Below, one piece after another: positions 12,118 through 21,451 of a DNA stretch of 64,000 nt. The DNA is from Mesorhizobium sp. 65-26. Lineage in GTDB: Bacteria; Pseudomonadota; Alphaproteobacteria; Rhizobiales; Rhizobiaceae. The notes under the pieces were generated by a model. The model did no database searches, was not told where the DNA came from, and saw nothing but the letters and a program-made list of their open reading frames with translations. Made by a program: the position numbers and the translations under genes. The stretch is from the NCBI GenBank assembly GCA_001899205.1, contig MKVL01000025.1:620001-684000 (forward strand), written 5' to 3'. Within the stretch, counting starts at the first letter, position 1. Every line of letters begins with the position of its first letter.

Positions 12118-13887
12118 CTACTGAACCAGCACGGAGCGGCCGCAGGTCGCGCCTGTAACCCGGATATCCGCCGAACCGACGCTGACGCCAAGCGCGGAGA
12201 GCACGTTGTAGAGCAGGTTGTCGACCGGCTGCGTAACGCCGTTCAGCACTCCGACCACCGCCGGCGTCACCGTGCTGAGAAGGCCGGTGACATCGAGGCC
12301 CAGTATGCCCAGCGCATTGACCGAAAGCGACAGGTTGCTGATCAGCGACGAGGTCAGCGACTGCGTTATGTTGCGAGTCGAAACCGTCTTGGTCGTCTTG
12401 TTGGCGATCTCCGTCGCGTTGAAAGTCAGCGTCTGTGGCCCGTTGTTTGTGATCGCGGTCGCCGCGGAGCCCATGATCTGCAGCAGCGGGATATTGAGCA
12501 GCAGCAGCTTCAGGCTGACATCGGCGATCTCTGCGTCCGTGAACGACTGCGGCAGGGCGAAGTTGGCGAAGCCCGTGCCCGTCGTGTTGGCGAGATGCAG
12601 GGCGGCGATGCCGGGCTGGGCGGCGATGGACACGCTGATGCTTGAGGGGCCCGACGGGCAGCTTATGCCGGTCAATTGCGCCTGCGCATAGGCGACCTCG
12701 ACGTTGAGTGGCAGGTTGACGGCCAAAAGGCTGATGCCGCCTCCCAGGTTCGACGTGCCGACGGTAACCGACGCCGAAAGCTTGATGCGTGTCTGCGCCG
12801 TGCGGATGATGGTGCCGACCTGGTTGATGGCGAGCCAGGGCGAGAACTGCATCGGCTCGCCAATGGCGATGGTGAGCGTCGTGGCGGTCAGCCCCGGGAT
12901 GGTGGCGCCGAGGTTGAGCGTGACCTGATTCGTCCCATTCGCCAGCACGGCCGCGGCCGTTAGCATGCTGATGGCGCTCGCGGTCACGCCGAGGCCAGGG
13001 GGCTTCTGTCCGACCGCCAGCGTGCTGACGCCGCCGAGGTCGACGAGCGTGTTGAGCGGGATCTTGACCGTGCTGGTGGCTTTCGCCGCGATTGCCTGCA
13101 GGGCCAGGGCACTGGTGCCGTCGAGCCCGGGAACGTTGGCCATGGCGGTGGCGATCTGGCCGATCGTCGCCTTGGAAGCCAGTACGTCGGAATAGGATGC
13201 GGCGGTGAGATTGAGCTGGGTCGAGAGCGCGCTCATGAAGGAGAGCACGTCGATGTCGGCCGACACCAGCGCGTTGTAGTCCATGACGCTGAGTGAGATG
13301 TTGCCGCCGAGCAGGCCGCTGAGAAGCGCGTTGAGGATGCCGCCGTTGACACTGAGCAATCTCGACCCGACCGCGAACGTCGCCATCGGGGTCATGCTGG
13401 CCGTGGCTTCGGTGCGGATGACCGGCGTGGGGATCACGGAGGCCGCGAAGAAGCGCTGGGGCAGTTTGCGCAACGAGACATGCACCGCATTGTAGGGCGT
13501 CACACCGGCCTGGAAGCGCTGGCCTACGCCAACCGCCGACGCAGCTGAATACTGGCCGGGTGTGATGGATACCACGGTCTGTCCCACGGCCGGCACGACG
13601 GTCTGACCCGGAGTCTGGACGATGATGCCCGGCATCCCGTTATCCGTCAGCGTCGTCACCACCGCGTTCTGGATGTCGGTGATGTTCGATGCCGCGGTGA
13701 TCGCGGCAAGGTCGGTCATGGCCTGCGCGTTGCGGCGCTCTGTGTAGATCGAGCCCTCGTCGACGGCAAACGCGGCCAGTGCCAGCGCGAAGGGAGCGCT
13801 GAGCGCGGTCATGACCGCGAAGTTGGCCCTCCTGTCACCGACGATGCGCCGGCCAGTCCGGCCGACCCGCTGCAGGAACTGTCGCAT
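12118..13887 (-). CDS. TadG-like pilus/envelope protein
   Basis: A 589-residue protein with an arginine-rich N terminus followed by one hydrophobic helix (FAVMTALSAPFALALAAF, about residues 23-40), the hallmark of the TadG-like N-terminal domain. The remainder is low-complexity, rich in Ala, Thr, Leu, Val and Asn, and likely extracytoplasmic. TadG proteins are accessory components of Flp/Tad pili. It directly follows the TadE-like gene with no gap, so both are one transcript. No secretin, ATPase or prepilin gene is in this window, so this is an isolated minor-pilin pair. It is convergent with the GH13 gene 24 bases away. Confidence 0.82.
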   Translation of the reverse strand: MRQFLQRVGRTGRRIVGDRRANFAVMTALSAPFALALAAFAVDEGSIYTERRNAQAMTDLAAITAASNITDIQNAVVTTLTDNGMPGIIVQTPGQTVVPAVGQTVVSITPGQYSAASAVGVGQRFQAGVTPYNAVHVSLRKLPQRFFAASVIPTPVIRTEATASMTPMATFAVGSRLLSVNGGILNALLSGLLGGNISLSVMDYNALVSADIDVLSFMSALSTQLNLTAASYSDVLASKATIGQIATAMANVPGLDGTSALALQAIAAKATSTVKIPLNTLVDLGGVSTLAVGQKPPGLGVTASAISMLTAAAVLANGTNQVTLNLGATIPGLTATTLTIAIGEPMQFSPWLAINQVGTIIRTAQTRIKLSASVTVGTSNLGGGISLLAVNLPLNVEVAYAQAQLTGISCPSGPSSISVSIAAQPGIAALHLANTTGTGFANFALPQSFTDAEIADVSLKLLLLNIPLLQIMGSAATAITNNGPQTLTFNATEIANKTTKTVSTRNITQSLTSSLISNLSLSVNALGILGLDVTGLLSTVTPAVVGVLNGVTQPVDNLLYNVLSALGVSVGSADIRVTGATCGRSVLVQ

Positions 13888-14346
13888 TCAGATGCCTCCG
13901 ATCCTGATGGTGGATCTGCGGGAGATGGTGGTGGTGGGCATGATCAGCCGGGGAAAAAGGTTCCAGATCGGCAGGTTGCGCGCGTCGTACTGGATCAAGA
14001 CGACGAACTGGTTCCCATCGGCCGTGCTGTCGTTGGCCTGGTAGGTCAGCTTGGTGGCATCGACGAAGGGATAGCCGCTGGCATTGTTGGTGACGAAGCT
14101 GGCCACCAGTGCCTGGCGCTCCGTCTGGTTCAGCCCGGCGATGGCCGTGCGCGCGGCGTCGGCGGCGATCTGCTGGATGGAGTTGCTGGCGCCGAAATAT
14201 ATACCGTATGCAACCATTCCGAGCAGAAGGAGGATAAAGATCGGCGACAGCAGGGCGAACTCGACTGCGGAGGTTCCCGTGCTGCTGCGCCAGAAGCTCC
14301 GAATTACATGGGTTTTTAATGATGGTTTACTCAATTTACCACACAT
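13888..14346 (-). CDS. TadE-like pilus assembly protein
   Basis: A 152-residue TadE-family pseudopilin. After a short basic leader the sequence GTSAVEFALLSPIFILLLLG shows the family's conserved Glu at the start of a hydrophobic helix, followed by YGIYFGASNSIQQIAADAAR. I chose the ATG at 14346 (MCGKLSKPSL), which has GAGAAG a few bases upstream, over an upstream start at 14379. The gene stops one base before the TadG-like gene begins. A TTAA-N7-TTAAC box lies about 63-78 bases upstream of this start. Confidence 0.85.
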   Translation of the reverse strand: MCGKLSKPSLKTHVIRSFWRSSTGTSAVEFALLSPIFILLLLGMVAYGIYFGASNSIQQIAADAARTAIAGLNQTERQALVASFVTNNASGYPFVDATKLTYQANDSTADGNQFVVLIQYDARNLPIWNLFPRLIMPTTTISRRSTIRIGGI

Positions 14347-14408
14347 GCTTCTCAGGTGCCCGAGCGAGGAGCTGTACACAAGGCGATGGTAATGTAACCT
14401 GTGGTTGC

Positions 14409-14424
14409 TTAAGAACGCATTAAC
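14409..14424. promoter_or_regulatory. Perfect CtrA-type box upstream of tadE/tadG
   Basis: The bases read TTAA, seven bases GAACGCA, then TTAAC. TTAA-N7-TTAAC is the published full CtrA-binding consensus in Caulobacter and Rhizobiales. It lies 63-78 bases upstream of the TadE-like start. CtrA is known to control pilus genes in Caulobacter, which fits the function of the downstream pair. Binding is inferred, not shown. Confidence 0.6.
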
Positions 14425-14501
14425 ATTTGAAGATGCTTAAATTCGGCAAATTGTCTTTGCAAAACAATGGTCTAGACGTGGTCTGACCAAGTCTACCAAT
14501 T

Positions 14502-14527
14502 GACCTTTGCAGATGTATACAAAGGTC
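14502..14527. promoter_or_regulatory. Inverted repeat upstream of the opp operon
   Basis: Perfect 8-base arms GACCTTTG and CAAAGGTC are separated by ten bases, about 190 bases before the oppA start. A smaller palindrome, TGGTCTGACCA, sits about 20 bases to the left. Such paired symmetric sites are typical operators, but the regulator is unknown. Confidence 0.4.
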
Positions 14528-14718
14528 GCGATTAGTGTTGGCGCCGCCTTACTTTGGGTGAGCTGTCGAGTGTGTTGATAAAAAAATTCTCCGCGCTACT
14601 GTTTGGGCACCAAGCCGACGGACGGGAACTGTCGGCACGCCAAGAGAGACCAGTTGATAGGTTTCGGGCGTCAACACGAAACGGCGCCGCTGAGGGGCGC
14701 GCCGATAGGGAGAACTTC

Positions 14719-16311
14719 ATGCTGAAAGCCATGCTGAAGGCGACGGTGTTCGCCACCACTCTGACCTTGTCCGCCGGCGTGTTTTACGCGCCGGCTTTCG
14801 CCGAGGTCGTCTACAACAGAGGCAGCGCCGCGGAGCCGCAGTCGGTCGATCCGCACAAGACCTCGACGGTCTACGAAGCCAATGTCCTGCGCGACCTCTT
14901 TCAGGGGCTCGTCATGCAGGACGAGAAAGCCAACGTGATTCCCGGTGCCGCCGAAAGCTGGACCGTCTCGGATGATGGCACCGTCTACACCTTCAAACTG
15001 CGCAAGGGCGGCGTGTGGTCCGATGGCTCTCCGGTAACGGCCGATGACTTCGTCTTCGCCTTCCATCGGCTGGAAGACCCGGCGACTGGCGCCGAATACG
15101 CCTCGATGCTCTATCCCGTGAAGGGAGCCGAGGATTTCAACACCAACAAGGGCAAGGCCGAGGACATGGGCGTCAAGGCGATCGACGCCGACACCCTGCA
15201 AGTCACGCTGAAGGCGCCAGCGCCCTATTTCCTTGAAATGCTGACCCACCAGGCGACCTATCCGGTCAACAAGGCCTCGATCGACAAGCTCGGCGCTGAC
15301 TGGATCAAACCCGGCAAGCTGGTCTCCAACGGCCCCTTCACACTCGCCGAATGGGTGCCCAACGATCACCTCAAGCTGGTCAAGAATCCGAAATTCTGGG
15401 ATGCGGCCAACATCAAGATCGACGTCGTCAATTTCATTCCGACCGAGGATCGTTCCTCGGCCATCAAGCGCTTCGAAGCCGGCGAACTCGACAGCTATGA
15501 CGATCTGCCGACTGAACAATTGGCCGATCTGAAGACCAAGTTCGGCGACCAGATACGCGTCGGGCCGCAACTGGGCACCTATTACTTCGCGATCAAGACC
15601 GACAAGGCGCCGTGGGACAATGTCGAGCTGCGTAACGCCATTTCCATGGCCATCGACCGTGATTTCATGGCGGAGAAGGTCTGGCAGAATTCGATGCTGC
15701 CCGGCTATTCGATGGTGCCTCCCGGCATCGAAGGCTACACGCCGGCAATGGCCAAATACGCCGATACCTCACAGATCGATCGCGAGGACGAAGCCAAGAA
15801 AATTCTCGAAAAGCTCGGCTATACGCCCGAGCACCCGTTGAAGATGGAGATCCGTTACAACACGTCCGAGAATCACAAGAATACGGCGGTCGCCGTTCAG
15901 GAGCAGCTGAAGCCGCTCGGCGTCGAGGTCTCTCTGCTCAACACCGATACCAAGACGCACTACGCCTTCTTGCAGAACAAGGGCAATTATGACGTCGCGC
16001 GCGCCGCCTGGATCGCCGACTACAAGGATCCGGAAAACTTCCTCGGCATTTCGCGCAAGGCCAGCGGCATCAACTACTCCAACTACAACAACCCGAAATT
16101 CGAGGAGGCGATGGACAAGGCCGCCGCCGCGGGCGGCAACTCGCAGGAGCGCATGAAGGACCTTGCGGATGCCGAACGCATCCTCGTCGACGACGCGGGG
16201 ATCATTCCGCTGCTCTACTACAGCTACCACGACATCGTGTCCTCGAAGCTGCATGGCTTCACCGACAACGTCATGGACGTTCATCCGTCCCGCTTCATCT
16301 CCAAGGACTGA
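14719..16311 (+). CDS. oppA: Peptide ABC transporter, periplasmic substrate-binding protein
   Basis: A 530-residue SBP_bac_5-family protein that captures oligopeptides in the periplasm. The start at 14719 follows GGGAGAAC and gives a clear signal peptide with cleavage expected after APAFA near residue 28. Conserved family features include RGSAAEPQSVDPHK, YTFKLRKGGVWSDGSPVTADDF and the C-terminal YNNPKFEEAMDKA. The three transporter genes oppB, oppC and oppDF follow on the same strand. The 170-base gap to oppB contains a strong hairpin, a common way to keep binding-protein levels above permease levels. Confidence 0.94.
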   Translation: MLKAMLKATVFATTLTLSAGVFYAPAFAEVVYNRGSAAEPQSVDPHKTSTVYEANVLRDLFQGLVMQDEKANVIPGAAESWTVSDDGTVYTFKLRKGGVWSDGSPVTADDFVFAFHRLEDPATGAEYASMLYPVKGAEDFNTNKGKAEDMGVKAIDADTLQVTLKAPAPYFLEMLTHQATYPVNKASIDKLGADWIKPGKLVSNGPFTLAEWVPNDHLKLVKNPKFWDAANIKIDVVNFIPTEDRSSAIKRFEAGELDSYDDLPTEQLADLKTKFGDQIRVGPQLGTYYFAIKTDKAPWDNVELRNAISMAIDRDFMAEKVWQNSMLPGYSMVPPGIEGYTPAMAKYADTSQIDREDEAKKILEKLGYTPEHPLKMEIRYNTSENHKNTAVAVQEQLKPLGVEVSLLNTDTKTHYAFLQNKGNYDVARAAWIADYKDPENFLGISRKASGINYSNYNNPKFEEAMDKAAAAGGNSQERMKDLADAERILVDDAGIIPLLYYSYHDIVSSKLHGFTDNVMDVHPSRFISKD

Positions 16312-16328
16312 CAGAGAACCTTGGCCGT

Positions 16329-16358
16329 GCCGCCGCTACCTTCCGGTAGTGGCGGTGC
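16329..16358 (+). promoter_or_regulatory. Stem-loop between oppA and oppB
   Basis: GCCGCCGCTACC and GGTAGTGGCGGTGC pair around a TTCC loop with a G-T wobble in the stem. No run of T follows, so it is more likely an mRNA-stabilising or partial attenuation hairpin than a full terminator, as is frequent after binding-protein genes of ABC transporter operons. Confidence 0.5.
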
Positions 16359-16481
16359 GGTCTGTCGTCGTACCGGGCCAAAGTCGGATTTGATTCCGTC
16401 GGGCCGGGTGCGAAGATCAGAGATGCCGGCGCGCCACGCTCTTCATAGGGAGAACTGTCGCCTGGCTGAAGCGGGGCGCCG

Positions 16482-17405
16482 ATGCTGCGTTATGTCTTCC
16501 GGCGGTTGTTGACCGCCATCCCGACGCTCTTCGTCATCGTGACGGTGGCGTTTTTCCTGATCCGCGTCGCGCCTGGCGGCCCGTTCAACCAGGAGCGGGG
16601 GCTCAGCCCCCAGATCAAGGCCAACCTTGAAGCCCAGTTCGGCCTCAACGATCCGCTCTGGCTGCAATATGTCCACTATCTCGGCAATCTTTTGCGCGGC
16701 AATTTCGGCCCGAGCTACAATCTGCCCGACTTCACCGTCACCGAACTCTTCGCCAAGGGTTTGCCGATCTCGATCCAGATCGGCACCTCGGCGCTGGTTC
16801 TGGCGCTTCTGCTGGGTTCGTTCCTCGGCACTGTCGCGGCGCTGAACCAGAACAAGCTCGCGGACTATTCGGTGATTGCGCTCGCGACCGCCGGCAGCAC
16901 CATCCCCACCTTCGTCACCGCGCCGATCATCCAGCTGGTCTTCGGCCTGTCCTGGAAGCTGCTGCCGATCGGCGGCTGGGGCGACGGTGCCTTCGTCAAC
17001 AAGATTGGTCCGGTGCTGACGCTGGCGCTGCCGCAGATTGCCATCGTTGCCCGGCTGATGCGGGGCTCGATGATCGAGAGCTTGCGCTCGCATCACATCC
17101 GGACCGCCCGCGCGCTCGGCCTTTCCGACTGGTCGGTCGTGGTCAAGCACGCACTGCGCGGCGCGGTGCTGCCGATCGTGTCGTTCACCGGTCCGGCGGC
17201 GGCGGCGCTGCTGACCGGTTCGATCATCGTCGAGACCATCTTCGCGGTACCCGGCGTCGGCCGCTATTTCGTCGATGCCGCGCTCAACCGCGACTACACG
17301 CTGGTCATGGGCACAGTGGTGGTGATCGCGCTCTTCACCATCGTCTTCAACCTGATCGTCGATCTTCTCTACGCGGTCGTTGATCCGAGGGTGCGTTATG
17401 ACTGA
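16482..17405 (+). CDS. oppB: Oligopeptide ABC transporter permease
   Basis: Inner-membrane permease of 307 residues. It opens with MLRYVFRRLLTAIPTLFVIV, the standard OppB/DppB start. The other hydrophobic segments follow, and the EAA-type cytoplasmic loop is seen at IRTARALGLSDWSVVVKHALRGAVLPI near residue 207. It pairs with OppC to form the channel. Its stop overlaps the oppC start by eight bases (ATGACTGA), so the two are translationally coupled. Confidence 0.95.
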   Translation: MLRYVFRRLLTAIPTLFVIVTVAFFLIRVAPGGPFNQERGLSPQIKANLEAQFGLNDPLWLQYVHYLGNLLRGNFGPSYNLPDFTVTELFAKGLPISIQIGTSALVLALLLGSFLGTVAALNQNKLADYSVIALATAGSTIPTFVTAPIIQLVFGLSWKLLPIGGWGDGAFVNKIGPVLTLALPQIAIVARLMRGSMIESLRSHHIRTARALGLSDWSVVVKHALRGAVLPIVSFTGPAAAALLTGSIIVETIFAVPGVGRYFVDAALNRDYTLVMGTVVVIALFTIVFNLIVDLLYAVVDPRVRYD

Positions 17406-18522
17406 TCTCGCCGTCGCCGTTCCGGAGCCCATTGCCGGCCGCTCGCTCTGGGGCAATGCCTGGGCGCGGCTGAAACGCAACCGGGCCGCCATGCTCAGCC
17501 TCTATTACCTTGCCCTGATCGCCATCGTCAGCGTGTTCGGACCCTGGTTCGTGCCGCACCAGTACACCACGATCTACGGCGACTATGTCCGAATGCCGCC
17601 GAGCCTTTCAGCCTATCCGAAGCCCGACATGATCCAGACCGCGCTGACCGACGCCATCAAGCGCATGCGCGTCGATATCAAGGAATGGCATCAGGAAGGC
17701 AGCCGCGTCGTCGTCACCGTCACTTCGAGCAAGCCGATCGACGACCGCAATGTCCGCTATCTCGACCGCTCGGACGCCTTCAACGACACCAGGATCGAGA
17801 ACAAGTCGCCCGATGGGCTCGAGGTGACGATGAGCTCGGCCATCAAGCAGCAATATTTCCTCTTCGGCACCGACAACACCGGGCGCGATCTCCTCTCGCG
17901 CACGCTGATGGCCGGGCGCATCTCGTTGGCCATCGGCCTGCTTGCCGGTGTCGTCGCCGGCGTCATCGGTGTCATCTATGGCGCCACGGCCGGCTTCGCC
18001 GGCGGCCGGGTCGACGAGGTGATGATGCGCATCGTCGACGTGCTCTACTCGCTGCCCTTCATCTTCTTCGTCATCATGCTGGTGGTGTTCTTCGGCCGCA
18101 ACTTCGTGCTGATGTTCCTTGCGGTCGGCGCGGTGCTGTGGCTCGACATGGCGCGCATCGTGCGCGGCCAGGCGCTGTCGATCCGCAGGCAGGAGTACGT
18201 CCAGGCCGCCGAGGCCATGGGTGTCGGCCAGCGCGGTATCCTGCTCCGTCACGTCATTCCCAACCTGCTTGGCCCGGTCGTCATCTACATGACGCTGCTG
18301 GTGCCGCAGGTGATCATCCTGGAGAGCTTCCTCTCTTTCCTCGGCCTTGGCATCCAGGAGCCGATGACCAGTTGGGGCGTGCTGATCTCGGTCGGCGCCA
18401 AGAACATCGGCTACGCCAACTGGTTGCTCCTGTTCCCCGCCTTCTTCCTCGTCTCGACGCTGTTTGCGCTGAACTTCGTCGGCGACGGCCTGCGCGACGC
18501 GCTCGACCCAAAAGATCGGTAA
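17398..18522 (+). CDS. oppC: Oligopeptide ABC transporter permease with extended N-terminal region
   Basis: A 374-residue permease partner of OppB. The first membrane helix is at about residues 32-50. About 100 mostly hydrophilic residues follow before the core (FGTDNTGRDLLSRTLMAGRISLAIG). Ordinary OppC proteins are nearer 300 residues, so the periplasmic segment is larger than usual. The EAA loop is visible at YVQAAEAMGVGQRGILLRHVIPN. Start is fixed by overlap with the oppB stop. Confidence 0.93.
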   Translation: MTDLAVAVPEPIAGRSLWGNAWARLKRNRAAMLSLYYLALIAIVSVFGPWFVPHQYTTIYGDYVRMPPSLSAYPKPDMIQTALTDAIKRMRVDIKEWHQEGSRVVVTVTSSKPIDDRNVRYLDRSDAFNDTRIENKSPDGLEVTMSSAIKQQYFLFGTDNTGRDLLSRTLMAGRISLAIGLLAGVVAGVIGVIYGATAGFAGGRVDEVMMRIVDVLYSLPFIFFVIMLVVFFGRNFVLMFLAVGAVLWLDMARIVRGQALSIRRQEYVQAAEAMGVGQRGILLRHVIPNLLGPVVIYMTLLVPQVIILESFLSFLGLGIQEPMTSWGVLISVGAKNIGYANWLLLFPAFFLVSTLFALNFVGDGLRDALDPKDR

Positions 18523-18537
18523 AGGGGGATCGCTGAC

Positions 18538-20154
18538 ATGGCTTCCGAAACGATCCTTAGCGTCAAGGACCTGCGCGTCCGCTTCCAGACCCTCGACGGT
18601 ACGATCGAGGCGGTGAAGGGCATCAGCATCAAGGTGAATGCCGGCGAGACGGTCGCCGTCGTCGGCGAGTCCGGCTCCGGCAAGAGCCAGACCATGATGG
18701 CGGCCATGAACCTCTTGTCTTCCAATGGCGAGGCTACCGGCCATGTCGACTACAGGGGCCAGAACCTTCTGACGATGACGAAGGGGCAGCTCAACCAGGT
18801 TCGCGGCCGCAAGATCAGCATGATCTTCCAGGAGCCGATGACCTCGCTCGATCCGCTCTACACCATCGGCAACCAGCTCATCGAACCCATCCGCCGCCAC
18901 CGTGGCCTGAGCGCTCGGGCCGCGCGTGAGGAAGCGCTCAAACTCCTCAAACTGGTGCATATTCCCGATCCCGCGCGGCGGATGAAGTCCTATCCGCACG
19001 AAATGTCGGGCGGTCAGCGCCAGCGCGTCATGATCGCCATGGCGCTCGCCAACGACCCCGACATACTGATTGCCGACGAGCCGACGACCGCGCTCGACGT
19101 CACCATCCAGGCGCAGATCCTGATGCTGCTCGCCGAACTGCAGCGTAAGCTCGGCATGGCGATCGTCTTCATCACCCACGATCTCGGCATCGTGCGGCGC
19201 TTCGCGGATCGCGTCTATGTCATGCGCCAGGGCGAGGTCGTGGAGGAAGGGGAGGCCGAGGCGCTCTTCGCCAATCCGCAACATCCCTACACCCGGATGC
19301 TGCTCGCGGCCGAGCCGACGGGCTCCAAGGCGCCGCCACCCGCCAGTTCTCCCGTGCTGCTCGAAGGCCGCAATGTCGAGGTTACCTTCAAGATCGGTGG
19401 CGGCTTCCTCGGCGGCGAGCCGCTCATGTTGCGGGCGGTCGACAGGATCTCGATCCGGCTCAAACGCAACCAGACCATCGGCATCGTCGGCGAATCGGGG
19501 TCGGGCAAGTCGACGCTCGGCCGCGCCCTGCTGAGGCTGCTGCCGAGCGACGGCATCATCCGTTTTGGCGACCGGGACATCTCCGGAGCCGACAAGCAGG
19601 CCATGCGGCCGCTCAGGCGCGAACTGCAACTGGTGTTCCAGGATCCCTTTGGCTCGCTGTCGCCGCGCATGACGGTAGGCCAGGTCATCACCGAGGGGCT
19701 TTTCGTCCACGAACCGTCGCTGACGGGCAAGCAACGCGACCAGCGCGCCGTGGAGGCACTGCGCGAGGTCGGTCTCGATCCCAACACCCGCAACCGCTAC
19801 CCGCATGAGTTTTCCGGTGGCCAGCGCCAGCGCATCGCGATCGCCCGCGCCATGATCCTGAAGCCGAAAGTGGTGGTGCTCGACGAGCCGACGTCGGCGC
19901 TCGACCGTTCCGTGCAGAAGCAGATCGTCGAGCTGTTGCGCAAGCTGCAGGCCGATCATGACCTGTCCTACCTCTTCATCAGCCACGATCTCGCCGTGGT
20001 GCGCGCGATGGCCGACTACATCATCGTCATGAAGCAGGGAAAGATCGTCGAGGAGGGGCCGACGGAGGAAATCTTCGGCAACCCGCGCGAGATCTACACG
20101 CAAACGCTGATGAACGCGGCCATCGACTCGACGCGGTTCCGGCTCGACGCCTGA
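18538..20154 (+). CDS. Dual ATP-binding subunit of peptide ABC transporter (OppD-OppF fusion)
   Basis: One 538-residue polypeptide carries two complete ABC ATPase domains. The first has Walker [10 protein letters not shown], signature MSGGQRQRV and Walker [14 protein letters not shown]. The second has [20 protein letters not shown] and [12 protein letters not shown]. The first half resembles OppD/DppD and the second OppF/DppF, so it powers transport alone without a separate partner. It follows oppC by 15 bases with GGGGG upstream of the ATG. Fused forms like this (YejF/GsiA layout) are common in Rhizobiales. Confidence 0.94.
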   Translation: MASETILSVKDLRVRFQTLDGTIEAVKGISIKVNAGETVAVVGESGSGKSQTMMAAMNLLSSNGEATGHVDYRGQNLLTMTKGQLNQVRGRKISMIFQEPMTSLDPLYTIGNQLIEPIRRHRGLSARAAREEALKLLKLVHIPDPARRMKSYPHEMSGGQRQRVMIAMALANDPDILIADEPTTALDVTIQAQILMLLAELQRKLGMAIVFITHDLGIVRRFADRVYVMRQGEVVEEGEAEALFANPQHPYTRMLLAAEPTGSKAPPPASSPVLLEGRNVEVTFKIGGGFLGGEPLMLRAVDRISIRLKRNQTIGIVGESGSGKSTLGRALLRLLPSDGIIRFGDRDISGADKQAMRPLRRELQLVFQDPFGSLSPRMTVGQVITEGLFVHEPSLTGKQRDQRAVEALREVGLDPNTRNRYPHEFSGGQRQRIAIARAMILKPKVVVLDEPTSALDRSVQKQIVELLRKLQADHDLSYLFISHDLAVVRAMADYIIVMKQGKIVEEGPTEEIFGNPREIYTQTLMNAAIDSTRFRLDA

Positions 20155-20247
20155 CCGGAGGCGCAGAAGCCGAGACGCCGCTCCTGGCTGGGATCGGCGT
20201 CGAACGTGCTCAGGCGGTGGAACGGATCGTGGCGGCGAGCGCCGTCG

Positions 20248-20493
20248 TTAGTCGGCCAGGATGCGTGCCTCATCCGCGGCGTCGACGAATGCGCTGCGCG
20301 CCAGTTCCGACGTGCTGTCGCCATGCATTGCGCTCAGGCAGGCACGCGTCGCCGCCTTGTGCTTGGCCGTGCCCTGGCACCGCCAGTTGTCGGCGAGAAG
20401 CGCTGCCGCTTCCTTGGCGCTTTCGATGTGGCGGATGCCGCCGGCGATGCCCACGGCGATCGGAACGGGTTTCGTGAACCAGCCTGCATTCAT
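20248..20493 (-). CDS. DUF982-family small protein
   Basis: An 81-residue protein matching the rhizobial DUF982 pattern: WFTKPVPIAVG near the N terminus, IESAKEAAALLADNW, then a C-terminal helical stretch ending ARSAFVDAADEA. The start at 20493 is supported by GGAGG six bases upstream; the open frame upstream of it is not coding-like. Function is unknown. Paralogues are numerous in Mesorhizobium genomes. It is convergent with the opp operon. Confidence 0.8.
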   Translation of the reverse strand: MNAGWFTKPVPIAVGIAGGIRHIESAKEAAALLADNWRCQGTAKHKAATRACLSAMHGDSTSELARSAFVDAADEARILAD

Positions 20494-20697
20494 GGCAACC
20501 TCCAAAGCATATGCTCGGCCATGGTAACGGACTGTCCGGTCCGGCGTTCCCGTGATCGCGCTCATGTGACCGGGCGGCGTCGCCATTGCCGCTTCGGCGT
20601 ATCAAATTTCAGTGATGGCTAATATTTGTCATGGAACAGCCCGCCGCTGCTCCGATCATCCCGGCGCGGGGGATTTCAACGATCACGGAGGAAAATC

Positions 20698-20919
20698 ATG
20701 ATTGGCAAGGTTCTAGCCGCCGCGTCCATCGCGGCTATCGTCAGCATGCCTGCATACGCCGCCACTGACTATTGGGTGGCAAAGAACGCATCGACGAAGA
20801 AGTGCGAAGTCGTCGACAAGAAGCCCGACGGCAAAAAACTCACTGATGTCGGCAGCAAGATGTACGACACCAAGGAGAATGCGGACAAGGCGATGAAGAT
20901 GCTCAACGCCTGCAAATAG
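20698..20919 (+). CDS. Small exported protein, unknown function
   Basis: A 73-residue protein with an excellent ribosome site (GGAGGAAAATC before the ATG). An N-terminal signal peptide (MIGKVLAAASIAAIVSMPAYA) is followed by a charged, lysine-rich mature part containing YWVAKNASTKKCEVVDKKP. Two cysteines in the mature part could form a disulfide in the periplasm. Similar short exported proteins occur across Rhizobiales without a known role. An extended hairpin follows the stop. Confidence 0.78.
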   Translation: MIGKVLAAASIAAIVSMPAYAATDYWVAKNASTKKCEVVDKKPDGKKLTDVGSKMYDTKENADKAMKMLNACK

Positions 20920-20923
20920 GCTT

Positions 20924-20969
20924 CGATCGGGCGCCTGCTCCGCCAACAGGGGCGGGCGCCGTCCGATCG
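20924..20969 (+). terminator. Stem-loop after the small exported gene
   Basis: CGATCGG-GCGCC at 20924-20935 pairs with GGCGCC-GTCCGATCG at 20955-20969 around a GC-rich loop that can itself pair. It lies five bases after the stop codon. There is no U tract, so it is either a weak terminator or an RNA-stabilising 3' structure. Confidence 0.4.
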
Positions 20970-21451
20970 CCAGCGCCGCGCTGGGGCGCCCGATCTCGCC
21001 GCGAATGCCACGCCGTTAAATTGGGGCAGCACCGTTAGCCAGCCGGCCTATCCCGGCCTGGTGCTGCATCGCACTTACGCTCTGTAGGCTTCCCCGAGTG
21101 GACGCCTGAGCCGACGTGCCGGACATATTGTATAACGTTCTTGCGGCTCGCCCATTTTCCTTGGAAGCATATGACGTCCTGTTTGACGAAGCTGTCGATG
21201 GTCAGGTCGATCGTCAAATCCCGGTCAAAGTCAGACGGCTCAAAGGGTTGGTTGCCTTGCGTTACGCAGATTGCCCGCTGCTGAATGCCGAACGCCAGTG
21301 CGCCTCCACTGCAAAACAAATGGAAGGTCGATCTTCCGCGCTGCTCTGTAATACTCAAGGTTATCAGGACAGCGAATGAGAATCCGGGATACTCTGGGGG
21401 CGGCAATATTTGCCAAATCCCCTTCCAAAAGCAGGCGAGAAAAGACCGCGC
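20970..21451. other. No convincing gene; start of accessory patch
   Basis: About 480 bases with overlapping open frames on both strands (minus 21035-21406 and 21240-21428, plus 21116-21379). None has a good ribosome site or coding-like composition. A minus-strand stretch near 21360-21400 reads RVSRILIRCPD, which hints at a decayed small zinc-ribbon-type gene, but I cannot support that firmly. Confidence 0.4.

Larger units (their letters stand above)
14347..14718. other. Divergent intergenic region, tadE-like and oppA promoters
   Basis: This stretch of about 370 bases separates the minus-strand tadEG pair from the plus-strand opp operon. It is visibly richer in A and T than the flanking genes. 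It holds a perfect TTAA-N7-TTAAC box (14409-14424) and an 8-base inverted repeat (14502-14527). The frame of oppA stays open back to 14554, but the translated N-terminal extension looks non-coding and is followed by a proper signal peptide at 14719. Confidence 0.6.

Noticed and set aside
17608-20103. 831-codon minus-strand open frame opposite oppC-oppDF
   Set aside because: Antisense shadow; Asp/His/Arg-rich low-complexity translation, no start signal, and the plus strand encodes a clear ABC transporter.
21035-21406. Minus-strand frame of 123 codons in the accessory patch
   Set aside because: No ribosome site, no coding-like composition, and it overlaps two other frames equally weak. A hint of a decayed zinc-ribbon-like gene could not be supported.
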